Assembly (NCBI RefSeq): GCF_004102045.2 | Contig: NZ_CP029684.2 | Span: 1,550,001-1,614,000 of the forward strand | DNA length: 64,000 nucleotides | Direction: 5' to 3' | Source: Oenococcus sicerae | Lineage (GTDB): Bacteria; Bacillota; Bacilli; Lactobacillales; Lactobacillaceae | Position numbers and translations under genes: made by a program | Notes under the pieces: generated by a model | Told to the model about the DNA's origin: nothing | The model's database searches: none | Seen by the model: the letters and a program-made list of their open reading frames with translations, nothing else | Shown here: positions 45,153 to 55,145 of the stretch, piece by piece | Layout of the letters: each line of letters starts with the position of its first letter | Position numbering within the stretch: position 1 is the first letter of the stretch

Positions 45153-45899
45153 TTATTCAGCCGCAAGTGATGCGACCGTTTGGCTAATAAGTTTTGTCGG
45201 TAATGGTTGGCTTAGTTCAAAACGCAAGGTTCCTTTACCTTTTATATAAGTTTTTAATCGTTTTTTTAAGGCTGCGTCTTTTGGAACTGGATAAATCGCC
45301 AAATGATCCGACCAGACTGAAATAAAAACATGTGGTCGTTTTTTATCATGACGATAACCGATAATGCCGTAACTGAAAAGCTCTTCAGCAGTCGGTAATG
45401 TTTTTAAAACAATTGTCCTAAGTTGTGAAAAGCCTGCTAGCGCTTGATCAGGTATTTGGGCTAGGTAATCATCGACCGTCTTGATTTGTTTTTTAGCTTT
45501 TTTGGCTAGTTGATAGGATTTTTTTAACATACTGGTCAAAACATCTAAATCAATATCTGCTATTTTTTGAATATAAAGACAGCTCACAGTGTGTCGATAT
45601 CGACCCAATTTTTTTAAATCATCCGCATGAGCAGCAAAACCTTCATTAAAGTAAATCGTCAGCGCATTTTTTCTGGGACTGAAAGCTAGTTTTGGCCGAT
45701 CTATTTGACGACCACTTCCATAGACTTCGTGTACCGTGGAAAAACCAATAATGCTTGGTCCCCACATGACAGGTTTTTCAGCTGAAATGCGACTCATTAT
45801 TCGAATTAAAGTACTTGCATCAGATTTTTGGGACAACTTGATAGTCGTCAAAAAAGCACTGACAGCGAGCGTATTAACTTGTGTTTGGTGACTGATCAC
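45153..45899 (-). CDS. Tandem DUF1801 protein
   Basis: A 248-residue soluble protein made of two DUF1801 (YdhG-like) domains. The first (about 10-130) has KPVMWGPSIIGF and FSPRKNALTIYF and SCLYIQKIADIDL. The second (about 140-245) has TVDDYLAQIPDQ, LFSYGIIGYRH, DHLAIYPVP and GTLRFELSQPLP. These families normally occur alone. Function is unknown. The start is a GTG at 45899, with TATAAT ending 6 bases upstream and no ribosome binding site, so it may be leaderless. Confidence 0.72.
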   Translation of the reverse strand: MISHQTQVNTLAVSAFLTTIKLSQKSDASTLIRIMSRISAEKPVMWGPSIIGFSTVHEVYGSGRQIDRPKLAFSPRKNALTIYFNEGFAAHADDLKKLGRYRHTVSCLYIQKIADIDLDVLTSMLKKSYQLAKKAKKQIKTVDDYLAQIPDQALAGFSQLRTIVLKTLPTAEELFSYGIIGYRHDKKRPHVFISVWSDHLAIYPVPKDAALKKRLKTYIKGKGTLRFELSQPLPTKLISQTVASLAAE

Positions 45900-45958
45900 A
45901 AAATTATTATATCTTAGCTGGGGGTTCCAAAAGTTATGTCTTACAACTTTTAGCTACT

Positions 45959-45979
45959 AAAAAACCGCATTTCTGCGGC
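45959..45979 (-). terminator. Terminator of rnpB
   Basis: CCGCA-GAAA-TGCGG followed by six T on the minus strand, just after the P1 3' strand. Confidence 0.75.
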
Positions 45980-45983
45980 TGCC

Positions 45984-46378
45984 TCGGCAAATCTATAGGC
46001 CATGTTATGTTCCAATTGTACTTGGCGAGCACAATTTTCGACAATTATCTATCTACTTGCATTTACTCGCGCAAATCCAAGTGTCAATTTTTGCTTCAGT
46101 TGGTTAAATTGACCGCCCCTACCAAAAGTTTGGGTTGCCCGCTTGCAGGGTTTACGCCGTCTCATTTCCCCGGTTTTCCGGTTCTTCGTCACTATAGCAC
46201 TTTTATAGAATAATCAGACATAGCCGAAGCCTTAGTCTTTTTTTCTGCCGTCAGCTGCAACTAATGCCGCAACTGCCTTCGCTTATTAGGCTCAGTACAA
46301 ACACTCCAATCATCGCAGATCGGGCGGGCATGGACCTTCCTCACGAGTCTTTCATCGCGCAATTGTCCGATTTGCCTT
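45984..46378 (-). ncRNA. rnpB: RNase P RNA, type B
   Basis: The minus strand shows the conserved GAGGAAGGTCCATGCCCGC near the 5' end and ACATAACATGGCCTATAG at the 3' end. The P1 helix closes the molecule: GGCAAATC at the 5' end pairs with GATTTGCC at the 3' end. Overall length is near 395 bases. It is the catalytic RNA of tRNA 5' maturation. Ends are approximate. Confidence 0.93.
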
Positions 46379-46382
46379 TTTT

Positions 46383-46411
46383 ATTATAGGCTTATTGCCT
46401 GAAGATGTCTT
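46383..46411 (-). promoter_or_regulatory. Promoter of rnpB
   Basis: On the minus strand AAGACA (46406-46411), 17-base spacer, TATAAT (46383-46388). The -10 box is perfect and ends about 5 bases before the RNA 5' end. Confidence 0.6.
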
Positions 46412-46456
46412 TTGTGATCTCGTGGTAAAATTTTCTCAATTGTAATTGGAGGAAAG

Positions 46457-48253
46457 ATGGCAGAATTAAAAGCACGTTCAACGTTTCAGGAAAAATATAA
46501 GTGGGATCTCAGACCGCTATTTGCGGACGAAAATGCTTATTTACGGGCAATAAGCGATGTTTTGGATCAAATTAATGAATTTCAAAAAAATTTCGATGGT
46601 CATTTAAAAACGCTTGATGACTTTCAAAGAGCACTAAAAGTCTATGAACAGTTAGGCATTGCGATCGATCAAATTGCTAATTACGGCTTCATGCCGCAAT
46701 CTTCGGACTTTTCAGACGAAAAATTTGGTGAAGTTGCCCATGCCGCTCAAGATTTTACGACCAAAGCCAGCGTTGCGCTTAGTTTTTGGGACGATGCTTT
46801 AGTAAATGCTGATCCTAATGTTTTGAACGAACTTAGCCAAGAGCCACAATACCAAGAGCTGATCCGAAAAACCAAGTTGACGAAAAAAACTTATCTGGGC
46901 AAAGATATCGAAAAAACGATCTCTAACCTGCAAAGCGCGCTAGAAACACCCTATGATGTCTACACAAAATTGCGTGCCGGTGATTATCACATGGCAGATT
47001 TTCAAGTAGCAGGTAAAAATTATCCAAATTCATTTGTCAGCTATGAAAATTTTTATCAAAATGATGAAAACGCTGAAATTAGAGAGGCCTCTTTTCGTTC
47101 ATTTTCACAGGGTTTGCGGGCTAATCAGAACGCTGCTGCAGCTACCTATTTAAACCAAGTGACAAATGAAAAAACACTCTCAGAAATGCGTGGTTATGAT
47201 TCTGTTTTTGATTATCTGTTAGCACCGCAAGAGGTCGATCGCAGTATGTTCGACCGGCAAATTGACCTGATCATGACTGATTTTGCGCCAGTTGCTCAAA
47301 AATACTTGAAACACGTGGCTCAGGTTAACCATTTGTCAAAACTCAGCTTTGCTGATTGGAAGTTAGATATTGATCCCGAACTCAATCCAGAAGTTTCGAT
47401 CGAAGACAGTTACGATTACGTCATGAAGGCAACAGCTCAGCTGGGCGATGAATACAGTCAAACGATCAAAAACTTTCTCAAAGATCGTTGGGTCGATTTC
47501 CCAGCCAATACAGGCAAAGATTCCGGAGGCTATACCACATTCCCTTATGGCGTCCATCCTTTTATTCTCATGAGTTGGACCGGCCGTTTATCAGATGTTT
47601 ACACACTTATCCATGAAATCGGTCATGCTGGTCAAGGTGCCCTATCAGCCAAGAATCAAAGTTACTACAACTATGAACCGTCTACTTATTATGTCGAGGC
47701 AGCCTCAACTTTTAATGAACTGCTCTTATCCGATTATTTGGAGAATCAATCCGATGATCCAAGAACAAAACGTTTTGCCCTCGCCCATCGTTTAAGCGAC
47801 ACTTATTTCCACAATTTTATTACGCATTTGACCGAAGCGGCTTTCCAGCGAGAAGTTTATACACTGATTGATCAAGGCGGTTCTTTTAATGCTGATAAGC
47901 TGAATCAGATCATGAAACACGTTCTGTCCACATTCTGGGGAGATGCTGTTGAAATTGATGATGATGCCGCTTTGACCTGGATGCGTCAGGCACATTATTA
48001 CATGGGTCTGTATTCCTATACTTATTCCGCAGGATTAACAATTTCGACTCAAGGATTCATTAATTTAAAAAATGATCCGGAAAAAGGTCGCAGATCTTGG
48101 CTGGATTTCTTAAAACTTGGTGGATCTAAAGCGCCGATCGAAGCAGCGAAAATTGCAGCCGTTGATGTCACGACCGATGTTCCTTTGCGCAACACGATCC
48201 AATTCTTATCCGATACGGTTGACAAAATTATTGCCTATAGCGATGAAATCTAA
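46457..48253 (+). CDS. pepF: Oligoendopeptidase F
   Basis: A 598-residue M3 family zinc endopeptidase with LIHEIGHAGQG (HExxH) near residue 388 and a downstream Glu in YVEAASTFNELLL. It cleaves short peptides in the cytosol. GGAGGAAAG lies 4 bases before the ATG. Length fits the family. Confidence 0.95.
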   Translation: MAELKARSTFQEKYKWDLRPLFADENAYLRAISDVLDQINEFQKNFDGHLKTLDDFQRALKVYEQLGIAIDQIANYGFMPQSSDFSDEKFGEVAHAAQDFTTKASVALSFWDDALVNADPNVLNELSQEPQYQELIRKTKLTKKTYLGKDIEKTISNLQSALETPYDVYTKLRAGDYHMADFQVAGKNYPNSFVSYENFYQNDENAEIREASFRSFSQGLRANQNAAAATYLNQVTNEKTLSEMRGYDSVFDYLLAPQEVDRSMFDRQIDLIMTDFAPVAQKYLKHVAQVNHLSKLSFADWKLDIDPELNPEVSIEDSYDYVMKATAQLGDEYSQTIKNFLKDRWVDFPANTGKDSGGYTTFPYGVHPFILMSWTGRLSDVYTLIHEIGHAGQGALSAKNQSYYNYEPSTYYVEAASTFNELLLSDYLENQSDDPRTKRFALAHRLSDTYFHNFITHLTEAAFQREVYTLIDQGGSFNADKLNQIMKHVLSTFWGDAVEIDDDAALTWMRQAHYYMGLYSYTYSAGLTISTQGFINLKNDPEKGRRSWLDFLKLGGSKAPIEAAKIAAVDVTTDVPLRNTIQFLSDTVDKIIAYSDEI

Positions 48254-48824
48254 CTGGAAACAAACAAAAGTACCAGACGAAACTTACGTGCTGCTGGGTG
48301 TTGAAAATATTGATCAAAATGCTTTTGGTGCGATCAACGGTTGCGAAGCAGCAAGTTTGCTTGAAGGTCTGCATTTTGTCGATAAGGCTAAGGAATTTGA
48401 CTATCCAAGCTTTTTGAAAACAATGCCGATTGATCCAGATGGCAACCCTAATCAAGCATTCGGCGGATCCGCTTTTTTCGATACGCCTGGCAAACTTGAA
48501 GCTATTTTTATTAAACCTTTAATTGAGTGGGGATCGCATTTTGGCCATCTAAGCAATTTGAGTGGTCTGAAATTAGCAGCCTTATCAGATATAATTCGCA
48601 CAGGAAAACCGATCTTGGTTTATGTTTCGATCGGTTTTCGACCTTTTTCTAAGGAAAAATTTTCTTTCGGCGAAGAATTAACAAATAATCATGCTGTCAT
48701 TTTGGACGGTTTTTCCGAACACTTCGTACACCTCTCCGATCCGATCGATGGCCGATACTGGTTGAAAAAAAATAAATTTGAAGAAATTTACAAAGTCAGA
48801 AAATGGGCCGTTGCCATCAGTTGA
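48243..48824 (+). CDS. C39-like cysteine peptidase domain protein
   Basis: A 193-residue protein with the papain-like C39_2 pattern: GAINGCEAASLL (catalytic Cys) near residue 33, NNHAVILDGF (His) near 150 and HLSDP (Asp/Asn). It has no signal peptide, while many relatives are secreted. The ATG at 48243 overlaps pepF by 11 bases. The substrate is unknown. Confidence 0.75.
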   Translation: MKSNWKQTKVPDETYVLLGVENIDQNAFGAINGCEAASLLEGLHFVDKAKEFDYPSFLKTMPIDPDGNPNQAFGGSAFFDTPGKLEAIFIKPLIEWGSHFGHLSNLSGLKLAALSDIIRTGKPILVYVSIGFRPFSKEKFSFGEELTNNHAVILDGFSEHFVHLSDPIDGRYWLKKNKFEEIYKVRKWAVAIS

Positions 48825-48847
48825 TAAAAAATAGTGATTCCGATCTT

Positions 48848-49414
48848 CTACCAACTCCTGTTTTCCTCTTCCATGTCATTAGCAACATCAGTCAATGCAT
48901 CGAAATCAATCAGTTTTAACAAATAGCCTGGATGCTTTTGCTGATACTCTTTGACTGCTTTGTAATCAAAATCCGTTTTCCCAGGATTCTCAGGATCATA
49001 AACTAATAAAGCTTCATCAGTGTGCTTTAGCATAAACTGCTGAAAATTGCGTAACTGGATAGGACTTTTATAGCTCTCTTTTGTTAAGGCTTCAGAAAAA
49101 GTGACGCTTGTACGCAGACTGATCAGCTGCTGCTTATGATCGTCATTCCAATTCGCGCCAAAATCCGAAAAAGGTAGCATAATAGCAGTTTTTAATTCAG
49201 GGAACTCTTTTGTTAATTCGAGTGCAACTTGGCAAGCCCACTGTTCAACACCCATTTGGCCGCTCGTAATCAGCCATTCAAGCTGATTATTTTCAAGCTC
49301 ATCTATGAAGGTATCCTTTAAGGCGCGTTTGATCACTTGAATTTTAGGATCTTCATCACCAAAAGTGCCGAGTTCAAAGCTCCGATATCCTGTTAACCAA
49401 AGGCGTTTTTTCAT
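48848..49414 (-). CDS. ypsA: DUF1273 / YpsA-like SLOG protein
   Basis: A 188-residue protein with the YpsA N terminus KRLWLTGYRSFELGTFGD and LITSGQMGVEQWACQVALEL, a Rossmann-like SLOG nucleotide-binding fold. In Bacillus it affects cell division. It is divergent from recU with 22 bases between start codons; TAGAAT ends 6 bases before its ATG, with no ribosome site. Confidence 0.88.
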   Translation of the reverse strand: MKKRLWLTGYRSFELGTFGDEDPKIQVIKRALKDTFIDELENNQLEWLITSGQMGVEQWACQVALELTKEFPELKTAIMLPFSDFGANWNDDHKQQLISLRTSVTFSEALTKESYKSPIQLRNFQQFMLKHTDEALLVYDPENPGKTDFDYKAVKEYQQKHPGYLLKLIDFDALTDVANDMEEENRSW

Positions 49415-49436
49415 ATCTTTATTCTACAATTGTCGT
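49415..49436. promoter_or_regulatory. Overlapping divergent -10 boxes, ypsA / recU
   Basis: The 22-base gap holds TAGAAT for ypsA on the minus strand (49421-49426) and TACAAT for recU on the plus strand (49425-49430), which overlap by two bases. Each is 6 bases from its start codon. There is no room for a ribosome binding site on either side. Confidence 0.5.
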
Positions 49437-50030
49437 ATGGTTAATTATCCAAGCGGTGTCCAGCCCAGCCGAGCAGCTGGTTCTAAAAAAAATAAAAATG
49501 TTCGCTACGGCAAGCGCGGCATGGGTCTTGAAGAGATGATCAATGAAGCGAACAGCTATTATCTCGTCAATCATTTGGCTGTGATCCATAAAAAACCAAC
49601 ACCGATCACGGTTGTCCACGTTGATTATCCTGATCGCAGTATGGCTAAAATTACAGAAGCTTATTACGTTCAACCCTCGACGACTGATTATAACGGAGTC
49701 GTTAATGGCCGCTACATTGATTTTGATGCCAAAGAGACTAAGAACAAAACCAACATGCCCTTGAAAAATTTTCATCAGCACCAAATCACACATTTGAAAA
49801 ATGTTTTAGAAAACGGCGGCATTGGTTTTTTCATTCTCGCTTTCACCAACCTAGCTGAATACTATTTATTTCCGGCCGCTCTTTTGATAGATATTTGGGA
49901 CAAATCTCAACTTGGAGGAGAAAAATCAGTGCCTTATAATTTGGTTTCTAAGCAAGGAATTCAAATAAACAGTAAAATGATACCTAGCTTGGACTATCTG
50001 CCAGCTTTGAAAAGTTTTTTTAAAATCTAA
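49437..50030 (+). CDS. recU: Holliday junction resolvase RecU
   Basis: A 197-residue nuclease for recombination intermediates. Signatures are GKRGMGLEEMINEANSYYL, IHKKPTPI, QPSTTDYNGVVNGRYIDFDA and KETKNKTNMPLKNFHQHQ. I start it at the ATG at 49437 (MVNYPSGVQP). pbp1A begins at the next base after its stop, the recU-ponA arrangement of Bacilli. Confidence 0.94.
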   Translation: MVNYPSGVQPSRAAGSKKNKNVRYGKRGMGLEEMINEANSYYLVNHLAVIHKKPTPITVVHVDYPDRSMAKITEAYYVQPSTTDYNGVVNGRYIDFDAKETKNKTNMPLKNFHQHQITHLKNVLENGGIGFFILAFTNLAEYYLFPAALLIDIWDKSQLGGEKSVPYNLVSKQGIQINSKMIPSLDYLPALKSFFKI

Positions 50031-52520
50031 ATGTCTGATAATTCTTACAATCCAAATAATTTCCAAAACGATTCTCAAGAACATGCCAACGATACAAACA
50101 GGGCCGGATCCAATTTTGACGATGCCCCCAAAAACTATCAGGACGCTAAGAAAATGTTTCCTGATACTGATGGTCGTCGTCCGATCAGTTTCGGCAGAAA
50201 ACAAAATAAACATTTGAAAAATCAAGAAGCTGCGTTTAGGCCAACTGATTTTCATGTTGCTGATTTTTCACCTGCTGATGGTCATAATCAATCCTTCAAA
50301 AACCCAAAGGACGTTAGCGATTTGAAAAGAAATGGTTATAAAAAAAATAAAAAATCTTCTGGCCGACCGAAGAAAAAGGGTAGTAAATTAAAGCTACTTG
50401 CCAAAATATCAGCTTGGTCTATCACTATTTTTGCGCTTGGCTTGTTAGCGGCTATGGCAGTTTTCTTTACTTATGCAGCTGGTGCTCCTAAAATAACCGA
50501 AGCTCAACTGGCATCAGAAAATTCCATGCAGATCTTCGACTCGCAAGGATCGCTAATTTATTCCGGTTCACAGCAGGAACGTGATTATGCTGACCAAAGT
50601 GAAATACCAGAAAGCCTGATGCATGCGGTCGTTTCAATTGAAGACCGCCGTTTTTACAAACATCATGGTGTTGATGTTTACCGTACTATTGGTGCGCTGT
50701 TTTCTGATATCAAGGGAAAGTTGACTGGCCATTCGACTGGTCTGCAAGGCGGATCAACCTTGACTCAGCAATTGGTCAAGCTATCTGTTTTTTCAACTAA
50801 AGCTTCTGACCAAACACTGAAACGTAAAGCACAAGAAGCTTGGCTGGCCTTAAAAGTCGAACGTAATTTTAGTAAAAATCAAATTCTGACTTTCTATATC
50901 AATAAAGTAAATATGGGAAATGGTATTTACGGCATGAAAACGGCTGCCGAATATTATTTTGGTAAAAACCTCAACCAATTGGATCTATCGCAATTGGCCA
51001 TTTTAGCCGGTATCCCCCGTTCACCTGTTTACTATGATCCCTACACTTACCCTAATTACTTAAAGGTTCGTCGAAATGATGTTCTCGCCGGCGAAGTCGC
51101 GATGAAGTATATCACGCAAGCACAAGCTGATAAAGCGATGGCAGAACCAGTTCAACAAGGCTTGATCCCAAAAGTCGAGCAAACGGAAAATTCAGTCAGT
51201 TCGAATCTAACGGTTAACGCCTATGCACAATCAGTCTTAAGTGAGGTTCGCAAGTTGGGCTATAATCCAACCAAAGATGGCTTAAAAATTTATACAGCCA
51301 TGAACTCTAAAATGCAAAAGCGGCTCTATACAGTCTTAAATGGTGGTACTGGCGTTCCTTGGTTAAACGGCATTCAAGCAGCAGCCACAGTTGTCAATCC
51401 GAAAAATGGCCGTGTCCTAGCTCAAGTTGGCGGCCGTAATGTTACTGGTATGTTTAGTTTAAATAGAGCTGTTCAGACTAACCGGTCTTCTGGATCAACC
51501 GCTAAGCCTTTGGTCGATTATGGCCCAGCTATTGAATACCTGAATTGGCCAACTTATCGAACTGTTCAAGATACTCAATATAAATATCCAGGTACAAATA
51601 TCAGCGTCCATGATTTCGACGGTACTTTTCTGGGCAATATGACGATGCGCAAAGCTATTGTCATTTCAAGAAACATTCCCGCGATCAGAACATTAATGGA
51701 AGTTGGCATGACTAGGTCATCTGAGTTCTTGAATAAACTCGGTATCAATATCAAAGCTAGCCAATTGACCGGATCCTCTGCGATCGGTATTGATGTTTCC
51801 ACGGAACAAGAAGCAGCAGCTTTTTCCGCTTTCGCAAATGGTGGTACTTACTATAAGCCTGAGTATGTTGAAAAAATCGTGACCTCTGACGGTGTCACCC
51901 ATAGTTATGAGCCCAGTGGCACGCGCGCAATGAAGACTTCAACTGCCTTTATGATGACGAACATTATGGAGGGTGTCCCTAAATACAACGGATCAGCCCC
52001 TGGCGCCGAGATCTCCGGCCTTTATCAAGCCGGCAAATCCGGTATCGTCGGCTACGCGGATTCAGCCAACCAGCCAAGCGGCGCTGAATCTGATGTTTGG
52101 TTCACAGGATATACAAAAAATCTCGCTGCTTCGTTTTGGGTCGGCTACGATCAGCCAAATGCAACGGGTAATTATATTCCCAATGCATCTGAATCTTCGA
52201 TGCCCGAAAGAGCCTACCGCGACTTCATGCTGACTGCCATGCAAGGCTATGACAATACCGATTGGACTGCTCCGAATACGGTTCAAAAAGTTGTTAAAGG
52301 AAGTGTGACCGAATATGAAGTCAAGGGTGCTAGCTGGAGCAATGGCGGTTTGCCGAACGCTTATTCTTCCTCATCATCTTCCAGCTCTAAAACAATTATC
52401 GTGACACCATCGCTTTCTTCTTCATCAAGCAGTTTATCGAGCTCTAGCGATAGTCTCTCTAGCAGTAGTTCGTCTGCAAGCTCAGCTGCATCATCGTCTT
52501 CTTCAACTCAAACACCATAA
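50031..52520 (+). CDS. pbp1A: Class A penicillin-binding protein 1A
   Basis: An 829-residue bifunctional peptidoglycan synthase. A cytoplasmic tail of about 125 residues and a membrane helix (WSITIFALGLLAAMAVFF) lead into a GT51 transglycosylase (EDRRFYKHHGVDVYRT, GGSTLTQQLVK). The transpeptidase follows with STAK (SGSTAKPLVDY), SRN (VISRNIPAIR) and KSG (AGKSGIVGYAD). The last ~55 residues are almost all Ser, a low-complexity outer tail. Confidence 0.95.
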   Translation: MSDNSYNPNNFQNDSQEHANDTNRAGSNFDDAPKNYQDAKKMFPDTDGRRPISFGRKQNKHLKNQEAAFRPTDFHVADFSPADGHNQSFKNPKDVSDLKRNGYKKNKKSSGRPKKKGSKLKLLAKISAWSITIFALGLLAAMAVFFTYAAGAPKITEAQLASENSMQIFDSQGSLIYSGSQQERDYADQSEIPESLMHAVVSIEDRRFYKHHGVDVYRTIGALFSDIKGKLTGHSTGLQGGSTLTQQLVKLSVFSTKASDQTLKRKAQEAWLALKVERNFSKNQILTFYINKVNMGNGIYGMKTAAEYYFGKNLNQLDLSQLAILAGIPRSPVYYDPYTYPNYLKVRRNDVLAGEVAMKYITQAQADKAMAEPVQQGLIPKVEQTENSVSSNLTVNAYAQSVLSEVRKLGYNPTKDGLKIYTAMNSKMQKRLYTVLNGGTGVPWLNGIQAAATVVNPKNGRVLAQVGGRNVTGMFSLNRAVQTNRSSGSTAKPLVDYGPAIEYLNWPTYRTVQDTQYKYPGTNISVHDFDGTFLGNMTMRKAIVISRNIPAIRTLMEVGMTRSSEFLNKLGINIKASQLTGSSAIGIDVSTEQEAAAFSAFANGGTYYKPEYVEKIVTSDGVTHSYEPSGTRAMKTSTAFMMTNIMEGVPKYNGSAPGAEISGLYQAGKSGIVGYADSANQPSGAESDVWFTGYTKNLAASFWVGYDQPNATGNYIPNASESSMPERAYRDFMLTAMQGYDNTDWTAPNTVQKVVKGSVTEYEVKGASWSNGGLPNAYSSSSSSSSKTIIVTPSLSSSSSSLSSSSDSLSSSSSSASSAASSSSSTQTP

Positions 52521-52521
52521 T

Positions 52522-52554
52522 AAAAAAACCGAACTTAAATGGTTCGGTTTTTTA
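52522..52554. terminator. Bidirectional terminator, pbp1A / dnaD
   Basis: ACCGAAC and GTTCGGT with A7 before and T7 after, between the converging genes; it can work on both strands. Confidence 0.88.
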
Positions 52555-52568
52555 TTAGTTAAGCTTAT

Positions 52569-53264
52569 TTATTCGCCAATTTTTTTTAACGGGATCTTGA
52601 TCTCTGAATCAACCTGCTTGACCGTATTCCCCTGTTCTGCGAGCGGTCCGGTATACTGCTGCCGGTGCCGTAAATTATCTGCCTCAGCCTGTTCTTTGGT
52701 CTGGACATGGTTCTGCTTCCAATTAAGCAATATTTTCTCGATATAACGCAGATTCAAGATTTGACTGTTAACTGATTGCCTTAAGGCCGTAACGATCAAT
52801 TCAGGGCTAAATTGGTCCTTTTTAAGCCAATCGCCAATGGTTTGTAGTTCCATTGGCGTCAGCATACGACCAAATTCTCTTTGAAACAATTGATACAGAC
52901 TTTTTTTTGTTTTCGTTTGGTCTAAACTGCTATCAGCAACAAGCGGCTGCAGATCAAGACCACCAGAAATAAGTTTGCCAAACAAATTGCTTAAATCATA
53001 GGCATCGTTAGAAGCTGATAGCGAAATAACCTTACTATTTAAAAGTCTTTCTATCGTTTTTTGAACAGCAGCCTGCGAAAAATTAGTTCGCGCTGAAATC
53101 AATTCAGTCCTTGGCAGCGCAATGCCTTCTTTGGAAAACGCGAAAAGCTGCATGATCACGATTAGATCTTCATTACTCAGGCCAAGTTGATGATAACTTT
53201 TAAACAGCCTGAGCGGCAGTTCAACATTCCCTTCAGCTAAAAATTGTTTTAAATCTTTGTCCAT
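52569..53264 (-). CDS. dnaD: DNA replication initiation protein DnaD
   Basis: A 231-residue primosome protein with an N-terminal winged helix (about 1-100) and a C-terminal DnaD domain (about 125-200; FGRMLTPMELQTIGDWLKKD, ILNLRYIEKILLNWKQN). It starts replication with DnaB/DnaI. It is 5 bases downstream of asnS, as in Bacillus. Confidence 0.92.
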   Translation of the reverse strand: MDKDLKQFLAEGNVELPLRLFKSYHQLGLSNEDLIVIMQLFAFSKEGIALPRTELISARTNFSQAAVQKTIERLLNSKVISLSASNDAYDLSNLFGKLISGGLDLQPLVADSSLDQTKTKKSLYQLFQREFGRMLTPMELQTIGDWLKKDQFSPELIVTALRQSVNSQILNLRYIEKILLNWKQNHVQTKEQAEADNLRHRQQYTGPLAEQGNTVKQVDSEIKIPLKKIGE

Positions 53265-53269
53265 TGCTA

Positions 53270-54574
53270 TTAGGGATGCAAACGATTCAAAGTTCTTGGA
53301 AAAGGAATCGTCTCGCGAATGTGATCTTCACCCGCAACGAAACGAATCAAACGTTCCAAACCCAGACCGAATCCTGAGTGCGGTACCGTACCATACTTGC
53401 GCAGATCCAGATACCAACTGTATTCATTAAGATCCAAATGCTGATCAATCAACCGCTGTTTTAGATAATCATAATCAGTATCACGTTCAGAACCGCCAAT
53501 AATTTCGCCGTAGCCTTCAGGTGCCATGAGATCAGCTGAAATGACCACATCATCTCGTGTTGGATGGCGTTTCATATAAAAAGCTTTGACCGCTTTGGGA
53601 AAATTAACAACGAAAAAGGGCGAAGTAAAATGATTTGCCAAAAAAGTCTCTTCCGGAGAACCAAAATCAACACCCCAATCGATCTTAAAACCATTGTCCT
53701 GCAACAGTTTAACAGCATCATCATAACTCACGCGCGGGTAAGGCAATTTCGTGTAAGAAGCTAATTTTTCTATGTCTCGACCCAACATTTTTAACTCAAC
53801 ACGACAATTATCGATAACTCTTTGGATCAAATAGGCAATAAATCGTTCCTGAACTTCTAACGACTGCTCTTGGTGCATCCATGCCATTTCGGCGTCGATC
53901 ATCCAAAATTCAGTCAAATGGCGTCGAGTCGAAGATTTTTCAGCTCTGAAAGTTGGTCCAAAATCATAAACCTTGCCAAAAGCCATCGCCCCGGCTTCCG
54001 CATAAAGCTGGCCAGTTTGTGACAAATAAGCTTCTTTGCCAAAGTAATCAACCGGAAAAAGTTCCGTAGTGCCTTCAGGAGCGGAATCGGTGATGATCGG
54101 TGCATCTAATTTTAAAAAACCATCCTCATGAAAGAAATCGTAAATAGCCCGAATGAGTTCATCACGAATTTTTAGAGTTGCGTAAGGCTTTTGATGACGC
54201 AAGTAGAGGTGACGCTCATCGAACAAAAAATCAGTGCCATGCTCTTTTGGTGAAATCGGGTAATTCTCAGACTCACCAACGATTTCAATCTCAGAGACAG
54301 CCATTTCGTAACCAAATTCGCTTCGAGAGTCTGCATGGATCGTGCCGGTAACATAGAGACTCGTTTCCTGTTTTAAATGTTCAGCCAGCTTAAAAGTTGC
54401 TTCGTCAACATCAGTGGCCGAAACAACTCCCTGCATAAACCCCGTACCATCACGCAACTGCAAAAAAGCGATTTTACCGCCGCCTCTTTTTTGCCGCAGC
54501 CAAACACCGATCTTGACCACTCGGCCAACATATTCAGCAGCATCTTCGATTCTGATCATTTTTACTTCTGACAT
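53270..54574 (-). CDS. asnS: Asparaginyl-tRNA synthetase
   Basis: A 434-residue class IIb synthetase with an N-terminal OB anticodon-binding domain and motif 2 ([17 protein letters not shown]) and motif 3 ([13 protein letters not shown]). GGGAG precedes the ATG at 54574. No T-box leader is present in the 19-base gap to the upstream gene. Confidence 0.96.
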   Translation of the reverse strand: MSEVKMIRIEDAAEYVGRVVKIGVWLRQKRGGGKIAFLQLRDGTGFMQGVVSATDVDEATFKLAEHLKQETSLYVTGTIHADSRSEFGYEMAVSEIEIVGESENYPISPKEHGTDFLFDERHLYLRHQKPYATLKIRDELIRAIYDFFHEDGFLKLDAPIITDSAPEGTTELFPVDYFGKEAYLSQTGQLYAEAGAMAFGKVYDFGPTFRAEKSSTRRHLTEFWMIDAEMAWMHQEQSLEVQERFIAYLIQRVIDNCRVELKMLGRDIEKLASYTKLPYPRVSYDDAVKLLQDNGFKIDWGVDFGSPEETFLANHFTSPFFVVNFPKAVKAFYMKRHPTRDDVVISADLMAPEGYGEIIGGSERDTDYDYLKQRLIDQHLDLNEYSWYLDLRKYGTVPHSGFGLGLERLIRFVAGEDHIRETIPFPRTLNRLHP

Positions 54575-54593
54575 TTACAACTCCCTGAAATTA

Positions 54594-55106
54594 CTATATC
54601 CCTTCAATTATGCGATAAACTTTGCCACTTCTTAAATCGATCGTCAGATAATTCACAGAACTCTTGCCGCCTTGATAGCTGATTTCAAATACGGGACGGC
54701 CTTTATACACTGATGGTGAAAAAGAGTAGACATGTTTGACTGCATACTTGACATAGATCTGATCTAGTTTTGCATTGGAAAGCTGCCTGGACACGGGGAT
54801 CTTATCAACTAATTTTTCCTGATGATTAAAAATAGTTAAATAATTATTACCCTGAGCATCGGCACCATAAATTGAATAGTAGTGGCCATTGCGGTCAGAT
54901 TCTTTAAAAGTTTTGACACTCTTGATACCGGCTTCTCTTTTAGCTGCGGCTGCATATTTGCTGGCCGTACTATTGATCGGAAACATGACCAAATAAAGAT
55001 AACTGGCCAAAGCAAACAAAAGCAGCAACAGCAGGCCAATATAAATAGCTAGTTTATGCGCTTTATTGGAACGCTGTTGATATTGTATTCTTGAATAATT
55101 ATCCAA
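54594..55106 (-). CDS. YpmB/TseB-like membrane-anchored protein (DUF5590)
   Basis: A 170-residue protein with one N-terminal membrane helix (IYIGLLLLLLFALASYLYLV) and two PepSY-like extracellular repeats (ESDRNGHYYSIYGADAQGNN, PVFEISYQGGKSSVNYLTID). In Bacillus TseB/YpmB affects penicillin-binding proteins. Position before asnS fits. Confidence 0.82.
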   Translation of the reverse strand: MDNYSRIQYQQRSNKAHKLAIYIGLLLLLLFALASYLYLVMFPINSTASKYAAAAKREAGIKSVKTFKESDRNGHYYSIYGADAQGNNYLTIFNHQEKLVDKIPVSRQLSNAKLDQIYVKYAVKHVYSFSPSVYKGRPVFEISYQGGKSSVNYLTIDLRSGKVYRIIEGI

Positions 55107-55145
55107 ATTGCCTCGTTTAAATCATAAATGAAATGTCAAAAAATG

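Noticed and set aside
46007-46213. Open frame of 68 codons near 46.0 kb
   Set aside because: It lies inside the RNase P RNA gene, whose conserved elements and P1 helix explain the sequence.
52360-52517. Serine-codon repeat at the end of pbp1A as a mobile or regulatory repeat
   Set aside because: It is in frame and codes a low-complexity Ser tail, common in wall-associated proteins of this group.
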